The translations under genes and the position numbers were made by a program. Positions 1 through 8,163 of a stretch of 35,048 bases of DNA are shown in pieces. The stretch is taken from NCBI GenBank assembly GCA_030647195.1, contig JAUSKD010000036.1:1-35048 (forward strand). Reading direction: 5' to 3'. The DNA comes from Candidatus Peribacter sp. Its GTDB lineage: Bacteria > Patescibacteriota > Gracilibacteria > Peribacterales > Peribacteraceae. Each line of letters opens with the position of its first letter. Position 1 is the stretch's first letter. Below the pieces are notes generated by a model, which made no database searches, was not told where the DNA came from, and was given only the letters and a program-made list of their open reading frames with translations.

Positions 1-300
1 GAGACAGACAATGGAATCGCTGGCTGTATTATCGGGTGCATCCCCGAATCGTCTGGCTCAGATCTTCTCGAATCCTATCCCATAAAAGAAGGATCCATTC
101 TGGAATTGATCATTTCGGAGAAGTCGCGAGGATCCGGTCTCGGCTCTGAACTCATGAAGGTCATGGAAGAGTATTTCCTCCAGGAAGGATGCAAGTTTGC
201 CCGTGTCGCATGTTTCGCGCCGAACGTCGATGCTCATACCTTCTATGAGAAATACGGCTATGGGGATAGAAATATCGACATGCTGAAAAGGTTAAAATGA
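1..300 (+). CDS. GNAT family N-acetyltransferase, 3' part
   Basis: The open frame enters from the left edge and ends with TGA at 298-300, so only the last 99 residues are present. It shows the acetyl-CoA binding motif A of the GNAT fold: a hydrophobic strand (LELIIS) followed by SRGSGLGSELM, which fits R/Q-x-x-G-x-G/A, then an amphipathic helix and the closing stretch with FYEKYGYG, the usual motif B end where a Tyr sits near the thiol of CoA. The substrate cannot be told because the N-terminal half is missing. No signal peptide or membrane segment is visible in the part present. The family call is secure; the substrate is unknown. Confidence 0.85.
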   Translation, partial: ETDNGIAGCIIGCIPESSGSDLLESYPIKEGSILELIISEKSRGSGLGSELMKVMEEYFLQEGCKFARVACFAPNVDAHTFYEKYGYGDRNIDMLKRLK

Positions 301-353
301 TCTGGTCCAGCTCTGGACTTGAAACATATTTGTACCCTAGGGCACCACGGACA

Positions 354-396
354 TGGAGGCACCCAACGGGGAATCGAACCTGGATAAGATGAAGAA
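354..396 (-). pseudogene. Decayed tRNA 3'-half fragment
   Basis: On the minus strand this stretch contains a T-loop core (GGTTCGATTCCCCGT) followed by an acceptor-like end and CCA, preceded by ATCCAGG, which is also the 3' anticodon-stem sequence of the intact tRNA-Glu just upstream. No matching 5' acceptor strand or D arm is found, and the T stem is only partly paired. It reads as a degraded tandem copy of tRNA-Glu that lost its variable arm and 5' half. It is not counted as a functional tRNA. Confidence 0.5.
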
Positions 397-433
397 TTTG
401 TAGCGTATAGGCAGAACGGTCGCGTGCACGTAG

Positions 434-508
434 TGGCAGCCCCACGGGGAATCGAACCCCGATTTCCTGGATGAGAACCAAGTGTCCTAACCGTTAGACG
501 ATAGGGCC
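434..508 (-). tRNA. tRNA-Glu (anticodon CTC)
   Basis: The 75-nt cloverleaf folds completely. The acceptor GGCCCTA pairs with TGGGGCT (two G-T wobbles), the D arm is GTCT/GGAC, the anticodon stem is CTTGG/CCAGG with loop TTCTCAT giving anticodon CTC, the variable loop has 4 nt, and the T arm is CGGGG-TTCGATT-CCCCG. The discriminator is G and CCA is encoded. GGTTAGGAC in the D arm is typical of glutamate tRNAs. It reads GAG codons; a TTC-anticodon isoacceptor must be elsewhere. Confidence 0.95.
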
Positions 509-545
509 TGCAGTGGAATGATCTGACAAGAAAAAACGCAGGCGC

Positions 546-575
546 AGTATACGAGGGCTTTGGTCTCCTGCGCAA
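546..575 (-). promoter_or_regulatory. Promoter of tRNA-Glu
   Basis: On the minus strand a -35 TTGCGC (570-575) and a -10 TATACT (546-551) are separated by 18 bp, placing transcription start about 30 nt before the mature tRNA 5' end. It lies between the tRNA and the stop of the lipoprotein gene at 603. Confidence 0.6.
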
Positions 576-602
576 AGGAATCGACTGCCATTCCCGGCAA
601 AC

Positions 603-1304
603 TCAATCCCCGGGATGTGCGAGGAACTCAACGCTCTTTGCCATGGTTTCGAACAGAGAGAAGAATTTCTCTTTATCAAACTGAGCGGAACGGCCCGGGC
701 CGCAGTCGGCACCCAGGTTGCAGCTGTGCAAATAGCCGGTGAGGACAAGACAACCTGCATCCTTCGGCCCGGCGTAGATCACGCCCTCATACAGATTGCC
801 CGCCCCGACACCCGACCAGAGTGCGCGCTGAAAGGCGACATCTGCGATTGTCACGGACGTACCCGCCGCGAGCGACGGGCACGATGCCACCTGGGCGACA
901 TGGAAGAACGCCTCGCCGAGTGTGGTGCCGGTCTCTTCTCGCGCCACGAATGCCGTACCCGTGGCCTGGTAATCTTCGGTGACCACCTCTTTGCTCTCCA
1001 CCGTGGTCCAACCCGACGGAACATTGATGCGATAGCCGATGCCGGGGTCCTCGTAACGACTGAGAGGCGCGGACGACGCGGCGGACGAATTCTCGCCGGG
1101 ACACGGAGCGAACGCACAGGTGGGAGGAACACGGCCCACGGCGGAGCCGTCGGGGCAGATCTTGGCCTCCATGGTGCAAGCGACTGCACTCTGCGAAGAA
1201 GAGGAAGAACCTGAATTTGTTCCATCGGTACTGGTGCCAGCACATCCGACGAGCAGGACGCACGTCGCGGCAATTGCAAAACCGGAAAAACGAAATGGGA
1301 ACAT
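603..1304 (-). CDS. Secreted lipoprotein with Cys-rich motif
   Basis: The 233-residue protein begins with a lipoprotein signal: MFPFRF, a hydrophobic stretch, and lipobox LVGC, so the mature protein should be lipid-anchored outside the cytoplasmic membrane. A Ser-rich linker (SGSSSSSQS) follows, then a compact four-Cys motif (CTMEAKICPDG ... CAFAPCPG) of a type often seen in secreted proteins of Patescibacteria. After a second Ser/Ala linker the C-terminal ~150 residues form a separate domain starting YEDPGIGYRINVPSGW, resembling PsbP-like or lipoprotein beta-sandwich domains that begin in this way. The ATG at 1304 was preferred over a GTG at 1337 because it gives a clean signal peptide. Function is unknown. 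Confidence 0.8.
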   Translation of the reverse strand: MFPFRFSGFAIAATCVLLVGCAGTSTDGTNSGSSSSSQSAVACTMEAKICPDGSAVGRVPPTCAFAPCPGENSSAASSAPLSRYEDPGIGYRINVPSGWTTVESKEVVTEDYQATGTAFVAREETGTTLGEAFFHVAQVASCPSLAAGTSVTIADVAFQRALWSGVGAGNLYEGVIYAGPKDAGCLVLTGYLHSCNLGADCGPGRSAQFDKEKFFSLFETMAKSVEFLAHPGD

Positions 1305-1361
1305 AGGGGGTGGAGGAAAGAAAAGAAAGAATAGCACAAAGTCGACCGGCAGGCGATATGC

Positions 1362-3425
1362 TTACATCACCACCTTCGCATCGAGGATCGTGAGATCTTT
1401 CGCCGTGAGCAGCACGGGGTTCAAATCGATTTCGCGGATCTGCGGACACTCCGCGACCATGCGCGACACGGTGGCAACAAGCTCCGCGAGGGCGTCGATA
1501 GCAAGCTGTGGAGTGCCGCGAAGTCCCAAGAGGAGCTTCCAGCTCTTGAGCTCCGTGAGCATGCGATAGGCCTGCTCGGACGAGACGGGCGCCACGCGGA
1601 AGGACGTATCTTTGAAAAGCTCGGTGTGGATGCCGCCCAGCCCGGCCATCACCAGATGACCTGCAGTTTCATCTTTGAGCGCCCCTACGATGAACTCGTT
1701 GCCCGGCGGCAGCGATTGCTGGATCAATATTCCGGCCACGCGCGCCCTGGGCGCCTTGGATTTCACGCTCTTCGTGATCCGCGCGAAGGCGGAACGCACC
1801 TGCGCATCGGTTTGAAGGTGGACGATCACACCGCCCACATCCATCTTGTGCAGAATGTCTTTGGAACTCACCTTCGCGACAACGGGATAGCCGATTTCCC
1901 GCGCGATCCTGACGGCGGCATCGGCCGTCCTGGCCACCCGGCCCTGCGGAAGAGGGATCTTGTACAGCGCCAGAAGCTCCCGGGTCCGCTCCTCGCTGAG
2001 AAGACCCTTCGTCTTCGCAAGGATACGCCCGGCCTGCGCCGCCCGCCGCGCGTTGACTGCGATCTTCTTCTGACTGTGCCTCTCCTGCCGGGGACTGCGT
2101 AAAGAAGCAAAAACGTGAATGGCGGACTCGGGGCAGGAATAATTGGGAATCCCATGCGCGTGCAGCACATCAATGGCCTCACGCACGCCTGCTCCGCCCA
2201 TGAAACAGGCAATCACAGGAAAGAGCGGATACAGCTCCGTGACGCGCACAATCGCCTTTGCAACCTCTGTGGCAGGCGTCATGATCTGCGGCGTCAGGAT
2301 CACCAGCGCTCCATCGATATTCTGATCCTGCGCTGCCGACCGGAGCGCGTGTTCGTAGCGGTCCGCCAGCGCATCGCCGAGGACATCAATAGGATTTTTC
2401 ACGCTCGCAGAGGGAGGCAGATACCGCTGCAGCTCGGCTGCATGCTCGGGCGAGAGCGCGGGAAGGACGAGCCCCTCTCGATCCACTGCATCCGTCGCGA
2501 GCACGCCGGGCCCGCCGGCATTCGTAATGATCGCAACGCGGTCGGAAAGCAGGGGCGGCTGTTGAGAGAGCGTGCGCAGCAGGTCGAGGAATTGGCGCGT
2601 GGATCGCGCACGAAAAATGCCTGCCTGTTCGCAGATCGCCTCGATCGCTGCATCCGACCCGGCAAGCGCGCCCGTGTGAGAAGATGCCGCGAGGCGGCCT
2701 TTCTCCGTCACGCCTCCCTTGAGAAGGATAATGGGTTTGGTGCGGCCGATGCGCTCGCTCAACGCAAGAAAGCGCCGACCGTCCACGATCCCTTCAAGGT
2801 ACAAACCGATCACTTTGGTCTCGTGATCCCGTTCACAGAGTTCCAATACATCGCACTCGTTCATCGACACTTTGTTGCCGAGACTCACGAAAAGGGAGAG
2901 CTTGAGTCCGATGGATGCAGAACGGTCGATGAACGCATCACCCAGTGCCCCGGACTGGCTGATGAGCGCTACCGATCCCGCCTGCGGCAGGCGATTGGCG
3001 AACGAAGCATTGAGACCGATTCCCGGACGCATGAATCCGAGGGAATTGGGACCGACCAGAGGGATCTGATAGCGATCCACAACGCGCTTGAGCGCTGTTT
3101 CGATGGCCTGGCCATCCACGCCGATCTCGCGGAACCCTGAGCTGATAACGACAAGGGATTTCACGCCTTTCCTGCCGCACTCCTCCGCCAACGCCGGCGC
3201 GGTCAAAGCGGGGGTGGCGATGACGGCCAGATCGATGGGCCCGGGAACTTCGCCTATGGAGGCATACACCTGTCTGCCCAGAATCGTGCCGCCCTTCGGA
3301 TTCACGGCGAAGACCCTGCCCTTGTACCCTTGCGTAAGCAGATTCCTCAAAATCAAATGCCCGACCTTGTGCTCATCGGCGGACGCGCCGATCACTGCAA
3401 TGGAATCGGGGCTGAAGAGTGACAT
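1362..3425 (-). CDS. Acetate--CoA ligase (ADP-forming), fused alpha-beta
   Basis: The protein interconverts acetyl-CoA + ADP + Pi and acetate + CoA + ATP, an energy-conserving step in fermenters. Domain order is CoA-binding Rossmann domain (SIAVIGAS near residue 10, VNPKGG), succinyl-CoA-ligase-like domains with SQSGALGDAF and the phospho-His segment SHTGALAGSD (His near residue 250), and a C-terminal ATP-grasp domain (from about residue 460; GYPVVAKVSS, HKMDVGGV). At about 687 residues it has the usual length of the single-chain form. The start at 3425 fits better than ATG 3434 because a -10 hexamer TACAAT overlaps the latter. The acyl specificity (acetate versus other acids) is not visible. 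Confidence 0.9.
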   Translation of the reverse strand: MSLFSPDSIAVIGASADEHKVGHLILRNLLTQGYKGRVFAVNPKGGTILGRQVYASIGEVPGPIDLAVIATPALTAPALAEECGRKGVKSLVVISSGFREIGVDGQAIETALKRVVDRYQIPLVGPNSLGFMRPGIGLNASFANRLPQAGSVALISQSGALGDAFIDRSASIGLKLSLFVSLGNKVSMNECDVLELCERDHETKVIGLYLEGIVDGRRFLALSERIGRTKPIILLKGGVTEKGRLAASSHTGALAGSDAAIEAICEQAGIFRARSTRQFLDLLRTLSQQPPLLSDRVAIITNAGGPGVLATDAVDREGLVLPALSPEHAAELQRYLPPSASVKNPIDVLGDALADRYEHALRSAAQDQNIDGALVILTPQIMTPATEVAKAIVRVTELYPLFPVIACFMGGAGVREAIDVLHAHGIPNYSCPESAIHVFASLRSPRQERHSQKKIAVNARRAAQAGRILAKTKGLLSEERTRELLALYKIPLPQGRVARTADAAVRIAREIGYPVVAKVSSKDILHKMDVGGVIVHLQTDAQVRSAFARITKSVKSKAPRARVAGILIQQSLPPGNEFIVGALKDETAGHLVMAGLGGIHTELFKDTSFRVAPVSSEQAYRMLTELKSWKLLLGLRGTPQLAIDALAELVATVSRMVAECPQIREIDLNPVLLTAKDLTILDAKVVM

Positions 3426-3432
3426 CACATGC

Positions 3433-3438
3433 ATTGTA
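3433..3438 (-). promoter_or_regulatory. -10 hexamer of acetate-CoA ligase gene
   Basis: TACAAT on the minus strand ends 7 bases before the ATG at 3425. A transcript starting at the normal distance would begin at or next to the start codon, so a leaderless mRNA is predicted. The -35 region is poorly conserved. Confidence 0.4.
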
Positions 3439-3469
3439 GGCGTCCCTTCCGAAGCATTCCATCATCCAA

Positions 3470-3693
3470 ACACACACAGAAACAGAACAGTACAAAAAAC
3501 AGGAAACGTGGAAGGGGCGCGACACGGGGGGTGAAGGGGAAGGCTCCGCACTGCATAAAAGCAGTGCACGCCGACGAGTCAGCTCCGAATCCTTGTAGGA
3601 GCTGACGAGAAGGCACGGGGCCGGGCGGAGAGGCGTTGGCGCGCCGGCGTTTGGGCTCCACCCTTTTCGCCGGAAAAGGGTGGAGAAAATACA
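3470..3693 (+). repeat. Structured intergenic repeat A, copy 1
   Basis: This ~220-bp element recurs at 11234-11453 in the same orientation. It starts with an A/C-rich, G-poor tract (ACACACAGAAACAGAACAG), followed by a conserved GC-rich core (GGGGCGCGACACGGGGGG), a variable hairpin present only here (GCACTGC/GCAGTGC), a 9-bp hairpin GTCAGCTCC/GGAGCTGAC with an 11-nt loop, a segment around GGCGTTGGCGCGCC, and a closing 13-bp perfect hairpin CTCCACCCTTTTC-GCCG-GAAAAGGGTGGAG. Stem sequences differ from copy 2 but stay paired. It lies between divergent genes (acetate-CoA ligase and SDR) and fills the whole spacer; no gene is seen in it. Confidence 0.85.
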
Positions 3694-3719
3694 ATCTTCA
3701 GCCATCCAGCAAAGACCTC

Positions 3720-3725
3720 TATACT
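3720..3725 (+). promoter_or_regulatory. -10 hexamer of SDR/ATPase operon
   Basis: TATACT lies 25 bases before the ATG at 3751. The short leader is almost purely pyrimidine and has no Shine-Dalgarno sequence. The -35 match is weak. Confidence 0.4.
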
Positions 3726-3750
3726 CTTTTCCGTCCTTTCCCCTCCTCCT

Positions 3751-4512
3751 ATGTTCGACCTCACCGGAAAAGTGGCCATCGTCACCGGCGCGATGCGCGG
3801 CATGGGCAGAGCAGACGCACTCGCACTGGCCGCGCAGGGAGCAACAGTCGTCGTGACCGACATCGATCTGAAAGCATGCGAGGCCGTCGTGAAAGAAATC
3901 GAAAAAGCCGGAGGCAAGGCGGTGGCCTTCGCACTGAATGTGACGGAAAAGAAACAAATTGACGGTGTTTTTGATGCGGTCATCAAGAAATTCAAGAAGC
4001 TGGATATTCTCGTGAACAATGCCGGCATCTTCCGTCCAAAGCCAACGCTCGATCTGACGGAAGAAGAGTGGCAGCAGACCATGGACGTGAATCTGAAAGG
4101 GTACTTCCTCTGCGCGCAACGGGCGGCAAAGGAAATGGTGAAGCAGAAGAAAGGCCGCATCATCAATATCGCCTCCATCGCCTGCGGACAGGTGGGTGTG
4201 GGCTTCATGGGTTCCGCGCACTACAGTGCCACGAAAGGCGGAGTGATCGGCATGACCGAGACGATGGCTCTGGAATGGGGAAACCTGGGGATCACCGTGA
4301 ACGCCATCGGACCGGGCGCAATCGACACTCCGATGGTCGCCGGCATCAAGAGCTCACCGGAAGCGATGAAAGCCATCACCGATCGTGTCCCCATGAAACG
4401 TATGGGAACGCCGGAAGAAATCGCGGCGGCCGTTGTGTTCCTCGCTTCGGATGAGGCGAGCTACGTGACCGGCGCCACGCTCTTCGTGGATGGCGGATAC
4501 CTTGCGGCCTGA
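3751..4512 (+). CDS. SDR family oxidoreductase (FabG-like)
   Basis: The 253-residue classical short-chain dehydrogenase/reductase shows the dinucleotide-binding motif TGAMRGMG near residue 11, VTDID after the second strand (an acidic residue there tends to favour NAD(H)), the structural NNAG motif, and the catalytic Ser, Tyr158 and Lys162 (YSATK). The C-terminus SYVTGATLFVDGGY is typical of 3-oxoacyl-ACP reductase and related alcohol dehydrogenases. Its TGA overlaps the ATG of the following P-type ATPase (TGATG), so the two are probably translationally coupled, although their biochemical link is not obvious. FabG is one option; no other fatty-acid synthesis gene is near, so the substrate is left open. 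Confidence 0.9.
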   Translation: MFDLTGKVAIVTGAMRGMGRADALALAAQGATVVVTDIDLKACEAVVKEIEKAGGKAVAFALNVTEKKQIDGVFDAVIKKFKKLDILVNNAGIFRPKPTLDLTEEEWQQTMDVNLKGYFLCAQRAAKEMVKQKKGRIINIASIACGQVGVGFMGSAHYSATKGGVIGMTETMALEWGNLGITVNAIGPGAIDTPMVAGIKSSPEAMKAITDRVPMKRMGTPEEIAAAVVFLASDEASYVTGATLFVDGGYLAA

Positions 4513-7196
4513 TGAATACCCTCACGCAAAAAAACTGGCATGCACTCACGGCGGCACAGACGCTGGAAGATCTGCACACGCCTCTCCAGAGCGGCCTGAG
4601 CGACGCCGAAGCAAAGCGCCGGCTGCAGGAGTACGGCTCAAATGAACTCAAAAAGGTGGATGGCATCTCTCCATGGAGCATGCTCCTCGGGCAGTGCAAA
4701 AACGTGCTGATCATCATTTTGATCATCGCCATCGTCCTCTCGGCGATCCTCGGACACGAAATCGAAGCCATCACCATCGGCGTCATCGTCGTTTTCGCGG
4801 TGCTGCTCGGGTTCGTGCAGGAGTACAAGGCGGAACGCGCCATCGAGGCCCTTCGCCAGATGGCCGCCCCCCTCGCGACCGTGCTTCGGGGCGGGGAGGA
4901 GAAAGAGAGTCCCGCGAAGGAGATTGTTCCGGGTGATCTGGTGCTCCTCGTCGCGGGCAACCGCGTCCCCGCGGACGGGCGCGTCGTGAAAAGCGTGAAT
5001 CTGCACGCGGATGAGGCACCGCTGACCGGCGAATCCGTTCCGGTCGCGAAGACCGATGCAGCCATCATCAAAGATGAGCTTTCCATCGGGGACCGGCACA
5101 ACATGCTCTTCGCCGGCACTGCCATTACGTACGGACGCGGCATGATGGTCATCACGGCAACCGGTATGCAGACCGAGTTCGGCAAGATCGCCCTGTTGCT
5201 GCAGACGGTTCAGGAAGGCGCAACGCCTCTGCAACGTAATTTGGATCAGGTGGGCAAGCGCCTTGCACAGTGGGCCGCCGGAGTAGTTCTGCTTATCGCC
5301 GGTGCAGGAATCGCGCGCGGGCAACCGGTGCTCGACATGGTGATCTTTGCCGTGGCGCTGGCTGTGGCGGTGGTGCCGGAGGCGTTGCCGGCCGTGGTGA
5401 CGATCTCGCTCGCCATCGGCGTGCAGCGCATGGCTAAGCGACATGCCCTCATCCGCCACCTGCCGGCGGTGGAAACACTGGGCAGCACCTCTGTGATCTG
5501 CTCCGACAAGACGGGAACGCTGACGAAGGACGAAATGACGGCACGCAAAATCTGGGTGGCGGGTGAAACGTACGACATCACGGGCAGCGGCTACGATCCG
5601 CAGGGAGAATTCCGTAAGCGAGACGGTCGCATCGATCCTCCGGCGGCACTGCGGGAAATGCTGCGCGCGGCCGTGCTTGCCTCGGACACGCGCCTCGTGC
5701 GCGGAGAGGGTGGCATCTGGGACATCAAAGGCGATCCCACCGAAGGCGCCCTCGTGGTCGCTGCGGCGAAAGCGGGCATCCACAAGGATCAGGAGGATGA
5801 AGCATCCCCGCGCACGGCGGAAATCCCCTTCACATCGGAATCCAAACGCATGGTGACCCTGCACCAGAGCCCGCAGGGCTCCGTGGCCTATGCAAAGGGT
5901 GCACCGGAAGTGATGGTGGAATCCTGCACGCTGATGCGCACTGCGGAGGGAACGGTTCCCTTCACGCTTGAAGAGAAGGTCAGAATACTCGACGTCGCCC
6001 GCTCCATGGCAGATGACGCTCTGCGGCTGATCGCCATCACCTCCAAGGTAACCGGCGAAATCGGCGGCGCCGAACACGGCATGACCTTCCTCGGCCTCGT
6101 GGGCATGATCGACCCGCCGCGCCCGGAGGCACTCGCCGCCGTACGCCGCTGCGAAGAGGCCGGTATCCGCGTGTTGATGATCACGGGCGATCATCCCATC
6201 ACAGCTCAGGCCGTGGCCAAAGAACTGGGGATTCTGCACGGGAATCGCGTACTCACCGGCAGTGAATTGGATGCCATGAATGAGAAGGAGCTCGAATCCG
6301 TCATCGGAAAGGTCGACGTCTTCGCACGCGTGTCTCCGACGCACAAGCTGCGCGTGGTCACCGCACTCCAGAAGCACGGCCGCATCGTGGCCATGACAGG
6401 GGATGGCGTGAACGACGCGCCCGCGCTCAAAAAGTCGGATGTGGGGATCGCCATGGGCATCTCGGGCACGGATGTCAGCCGAGAAGCCGCAGACATGACG
6501 CTGACAGACGACAACTTCGCCTCGATCGTCGCAGCCGTGGAGGAGGGACGCGCCATTTTCGGCAACATCAAAAAGTATCTGATGTTCCTGCTGTCTTCGA
6601 ACATCGGGGAATTGTTCCTGATGGTCGGCGCGAGCCTGCTGGGAACAACGCTCCCCCTGAGCGCCGTGCAGATTCTGTACGTCAATCTGGTCACGGACGG
6701 CCTGCCCGCCCTCGCGCTCGCCGTGGACCCGCCGGAGCACGACCTGATGCGCCGCCCGCCGCGCAATCCCAAAGGCAACATCTTCAATCGTCCGGTCATC
6801 CTGCTCATGCTGCTCGGCGGGATCTGGTCAGCGGTCGTGAATCTCTCGCTCTTCGTGTGGGCTTCGGCATCGGGACGGCCCGCGGCGGAGGCGATGACCA
6901 TGACCTTCCTCTCGCTCGTACTCATCCAGTTCTTCAAGGCCTACAACTTCCGATCCGACCGTCATTCCGTCCTGCGCAAACCCTTCGCAAACCGCTGGCT
7001 CAACATTGCCATCTTCTCCGAAATCCTGCTGCTCATCGCCACCGTGTACTGGCCGCTGCTGCAGCAGCCTTTCGGCACATTCGCTGTCACGATGAAGGAC
7101 TGGACGATCATTCTCGTCCTCGCTGCATCGGTGATCCCCGTTCTGGAGACCGGCAAGTGGATGATCCGCAGAGGCATGCTCGGATCGCACGCATGA
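4512..7196 (+). CDS. Cation-transporting P-type ATPase (P2A, Ca-type)
   Basis: This 894-residue membrane pump has the full P-type layout: an N-terminal cation-ATPase domain (GLSDAEAKRRLQEYGSNEL), M1-M2, an actuator domain with TGES at 172-175, M4 with PEALPAVVTISLAIG, the phosphorylation site DKTGTLT (Asp332), a nucleotide-binding domain (KGAPEV), the hinge TGDGVNDAPALK (Asp631), and a C-terminal block of six helices. The M4 PEALP and M6 NLVTDGLPALAL sequences match SERCA/PMR1-like pumps, suggesting Ca2+ or Mn2+ export driven by ATP. It is translated from an ATG overlapping the upstream SDR stop and ends one base before the convergent rlmH. Confidence 0.93.
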   Translation: MNTLTQKNWHALTAAQTLEDLHTPLQSGLSDAEAKRRLQEYGSNELKKVDGISPWSMLLGQCKNVLIIILIIAIVLSAILGHEIEAITIGVIVVFAVLLGFVQEYKAERAIEALRQMAAPLATVLRGGEEKESPAKEIVPGDLVLLVAGNRVPADGRVVKSVNLHADEAPLTGESVPVAKTDAAIIKDELSIGDRHNMLFAGTAITYGRGMMVITATGMQTEFGKIALLLQTVQEGATPLQRNLDQVGKRLAQWAAGVVLLIAGAGIARGQPVLDMVIFAVALAVAVVPEALPAVVTISLAIGVQRMAKRHALIRHLPAVETLGSTSVICSDKTGTLTKDEMTARKIWVAGETYDITGSGYDPQGEFRKRDGRIDPPAALREMLRAAVLASDTRLVRGEGGIWDIKGDPTEGALVVAAAKAGIHKDQEDEASPRTAEIPFTSESKRMVTLHQSPQGSVAYAKGAPEVMVESCTLMRTAEGTVPFTLEEKVRILDVARSMADDALRLIAITSKVTGEIGGAEHGMTFLGLVGMIDPPRPEALAAVRRCEEAGIRVLMITGDHPITAQAVAKELGILHGNRVLTGSELDAMNEKELESVIGKVDVFARVSPTHKLRVVTALQKHGRIVAMTGDGVNDAPALKKSDVGIAMGISGTDVSREAADMTLTDDNFASIVAAVEEGRAIFGNIKKYLMFLLSSNIGELFLMVGASLLGTTLPLSAVQILYVNLVTDGLPALALAVDPPEHDLMRRPPRNPKGNIFNRPVILLMLLGGIWSAVVNLSLFVWASASGRPAAEAMTMTFLSLVLIQFFKAYNFRSDRHSVLRKPFANRWLNIAIFSEILLLIATVYWPLLQQPFGTFAVTMKDWTIILVLAASVIPVLETGKWMIRRGMLGSHA

Positions 7197-7197
7197 G

Positions 7198-7665
7198 TTA
7201 TGCGTGGTGATACCCGCTCCCTTTGTTGATTTCCGTTGCCCGGTACAGCTGCTCCAGAAAGATCAGGCGGCAGAGCTCGTGCGGGAACGTCATGTCCGAC
7301 AGTGTGAGGATCCGGTTTGCCCGCTTACGGACCGCATCGGTGAGCCCATACGCGCCACCCAGAACAAAGATGACCGTGCGCCCCGTGTCGCGTGCGCTCC
7401 CGAGGGAAGATGCGAAAACCGGTGATGTCATGGCCTTGCCGCGCTCATCCAGCACCCAGAGATCCCCCTCTCTTTTCTCGACGGACTCCAGTAAACGATC
7501 GGACTCCTCTTTCTGCTGCCGGAGAGGATCTGTCTGCTTGCCTGCAGGCACTTCGATGACCTCCATCTTTGCGTCATGACCGATACGCCCCAAAAAATGT
7601 GCGCATCCTTCGGCGATCCACTTCGTCTTGATCGGGCCGACACAGAGGAGGGTGATACGGTGCAT
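7198..7665 (-). CDS. rlmH: 23S rRNA (pseudouridine1915-N3)-methyltransferase
   Basis: The 155-residue SPOUT-class methyltransferase methylates N3 of pseudouridine 1915 in helix 69 of 23S rRNA, using S-adenosylmethionine. It shows the family hallmarks: LDERGKAMTSPVFA, the knot strand VIFVLGGAYGL (SAM binding), LSDMTFPHELCRLIFLEQLYRA and the invariant C-terminal GSGYHH. The length equals that of the E. coli enzyme. Start ATG 7665 is preceded 6 bases upstream by TATCAT, so a leaderless message is likely. It faces the P-type ATPase with a single-base gap. Confidence 0.95.
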   Translation of the reverse strand: MHRITLLCVGPIKTKWIAEGCAHFLGRIGHDAKMEVIEVPAGKQTDPLRQQKEESDRLLESVEKREGDLWVLDERGKAMTSPVFASSLGSARDTGRTVIFVLGGAYGLTDAVRKRANRILTLSDMTFPHELCRLIFLEQLYRATEINKGSGYHHA

Positions 7666-7671
7666 GGTTCC

Positions 7672-7677
7672 ATGATA
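7672..7677 (-). promoter_or_regulatory. -10 hexamer of rlmH
   Basis: TATCAT (5 of 6 matches to TATAAT) ends 6 bases before the rlmH ATG at 7665, which leaves essentially no 5' untranslated region. Confidence 0.4.
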
Positions 7678-7725
7678 GCGTGGAACGGTTTTGTGGTCTT
7701 GGCGAAGCGAAAAAAGAGTGCGACG

Positions 7726-7769
7726 AAGGAAAGAAAAGAAAGGAAGGGCAGAAAAGTGAGGAAGGCATG
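7726..7769 (+). repeat. Polypurine tract left of S23 gene
   Basis: A purine-only stretch (such as GGAAAGAAAAGAAAGGAAGG) flanks the four-helix-bundle gene on its left. The right flank carries a longer tract of the complementary kind, so the gene sits between imperfect inverted arms that share segments such as AGAAAAGTGAG. Confidence 0.5.
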
Positions 7770-7783
7770 ATTACCCTGTAGAT

Positions 7784-8161
7784 ATGTTAAGAAAGTACGA
7801 TAAAGGCTTCCGCAAATTGATCATTTGGCAGGAGGCTCGAAGACTCATGCTGAAAATCTACAAGCTGTCCGGCTTGTTACCCAAAGAGGAACAATTCAAT
7901 CTCATCTCTCAACTTCGACGTGCAGCGACATCGGTGGGCGCCAACATAGCTGAAGGATCCGCTATGCAGACTTCGGCACACCGGGAAGTGTATTTCATGA
8001 GGGCACGTGGTTCAGTCGCAGAATTGGATTGCCTCGTGGAGCTGTGCCATGATCTTGGGTTTATCTCCGATACGATCGCCGCTGATGCAATCGATCATTG
8101 TTCCAGACAAAGCTATCTCCTCACGAGCACCCTCCGCGCAATGCGGCAGCGATCACACTGA
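7784..8161 (+). CDS. Four-helix bundle protein (S23 / rRNA intervening-sequence type)
   Basis: The 125-residue all-helical protein carries the signature of the S23 family: LIIWQEARRLMLKIYKLSG at the start, EEQFNLISQLRRAATSVGAN, IAEGSA, and ARGSVAELDCLVELC. These proteins are encoded in intervening sequences of 23S rRNA in some bacteria and, in many uncultured lineages, as free-standing genes; they assemble as pentamers and their function is not established. Here the gene is not inside rRNA. It is flanked by complementary polypurine/polypyrimidine arms, as if it had arrived as a cassette. Confidence 0.88.
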   Translation: MLRKYDKGFRKLIIWQEARRLMLKIYKLSGLLPKEEQFNLISQLRRAATSVGANIAEGSAMQTSAHREVYFMRARGSVAELDCLVELCHDLGFISDTIAADAIDHCSRQSYLLTSTLRAMRQRSH

Positions 8162-8163
8162 TT

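Noticed and set aside
354-508. Attachment site of an integrated island
   Set aside because: The tRNA-like segments are only ~40 bases apart with no integrase or island between; decay of a tandem copy is simpler.
538-575. CGCAGG/CCTGCG followed by T6 on the minus strand as terminator of the lipoprotein gene
   Set aside because: The loop would be 27 nt, and the same bases form a good tRNA-Glu promoter.
3425-3694. Minus-strand ORFs in repeat A (also 11226-11444) with similar peptides
   Set aside because: The peptides are alike only because the DNA repeat is; several frames are open at once, no start signals exist, and the pattern of change keeps stems, not codons.
4638-6740. 700-codon minus-strand open frame
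   Set aside because: Exact antisense of the P-type ATPase, His/Asp/Arg-rich as expected for a shadow of GC-rich codons, and no start signals.
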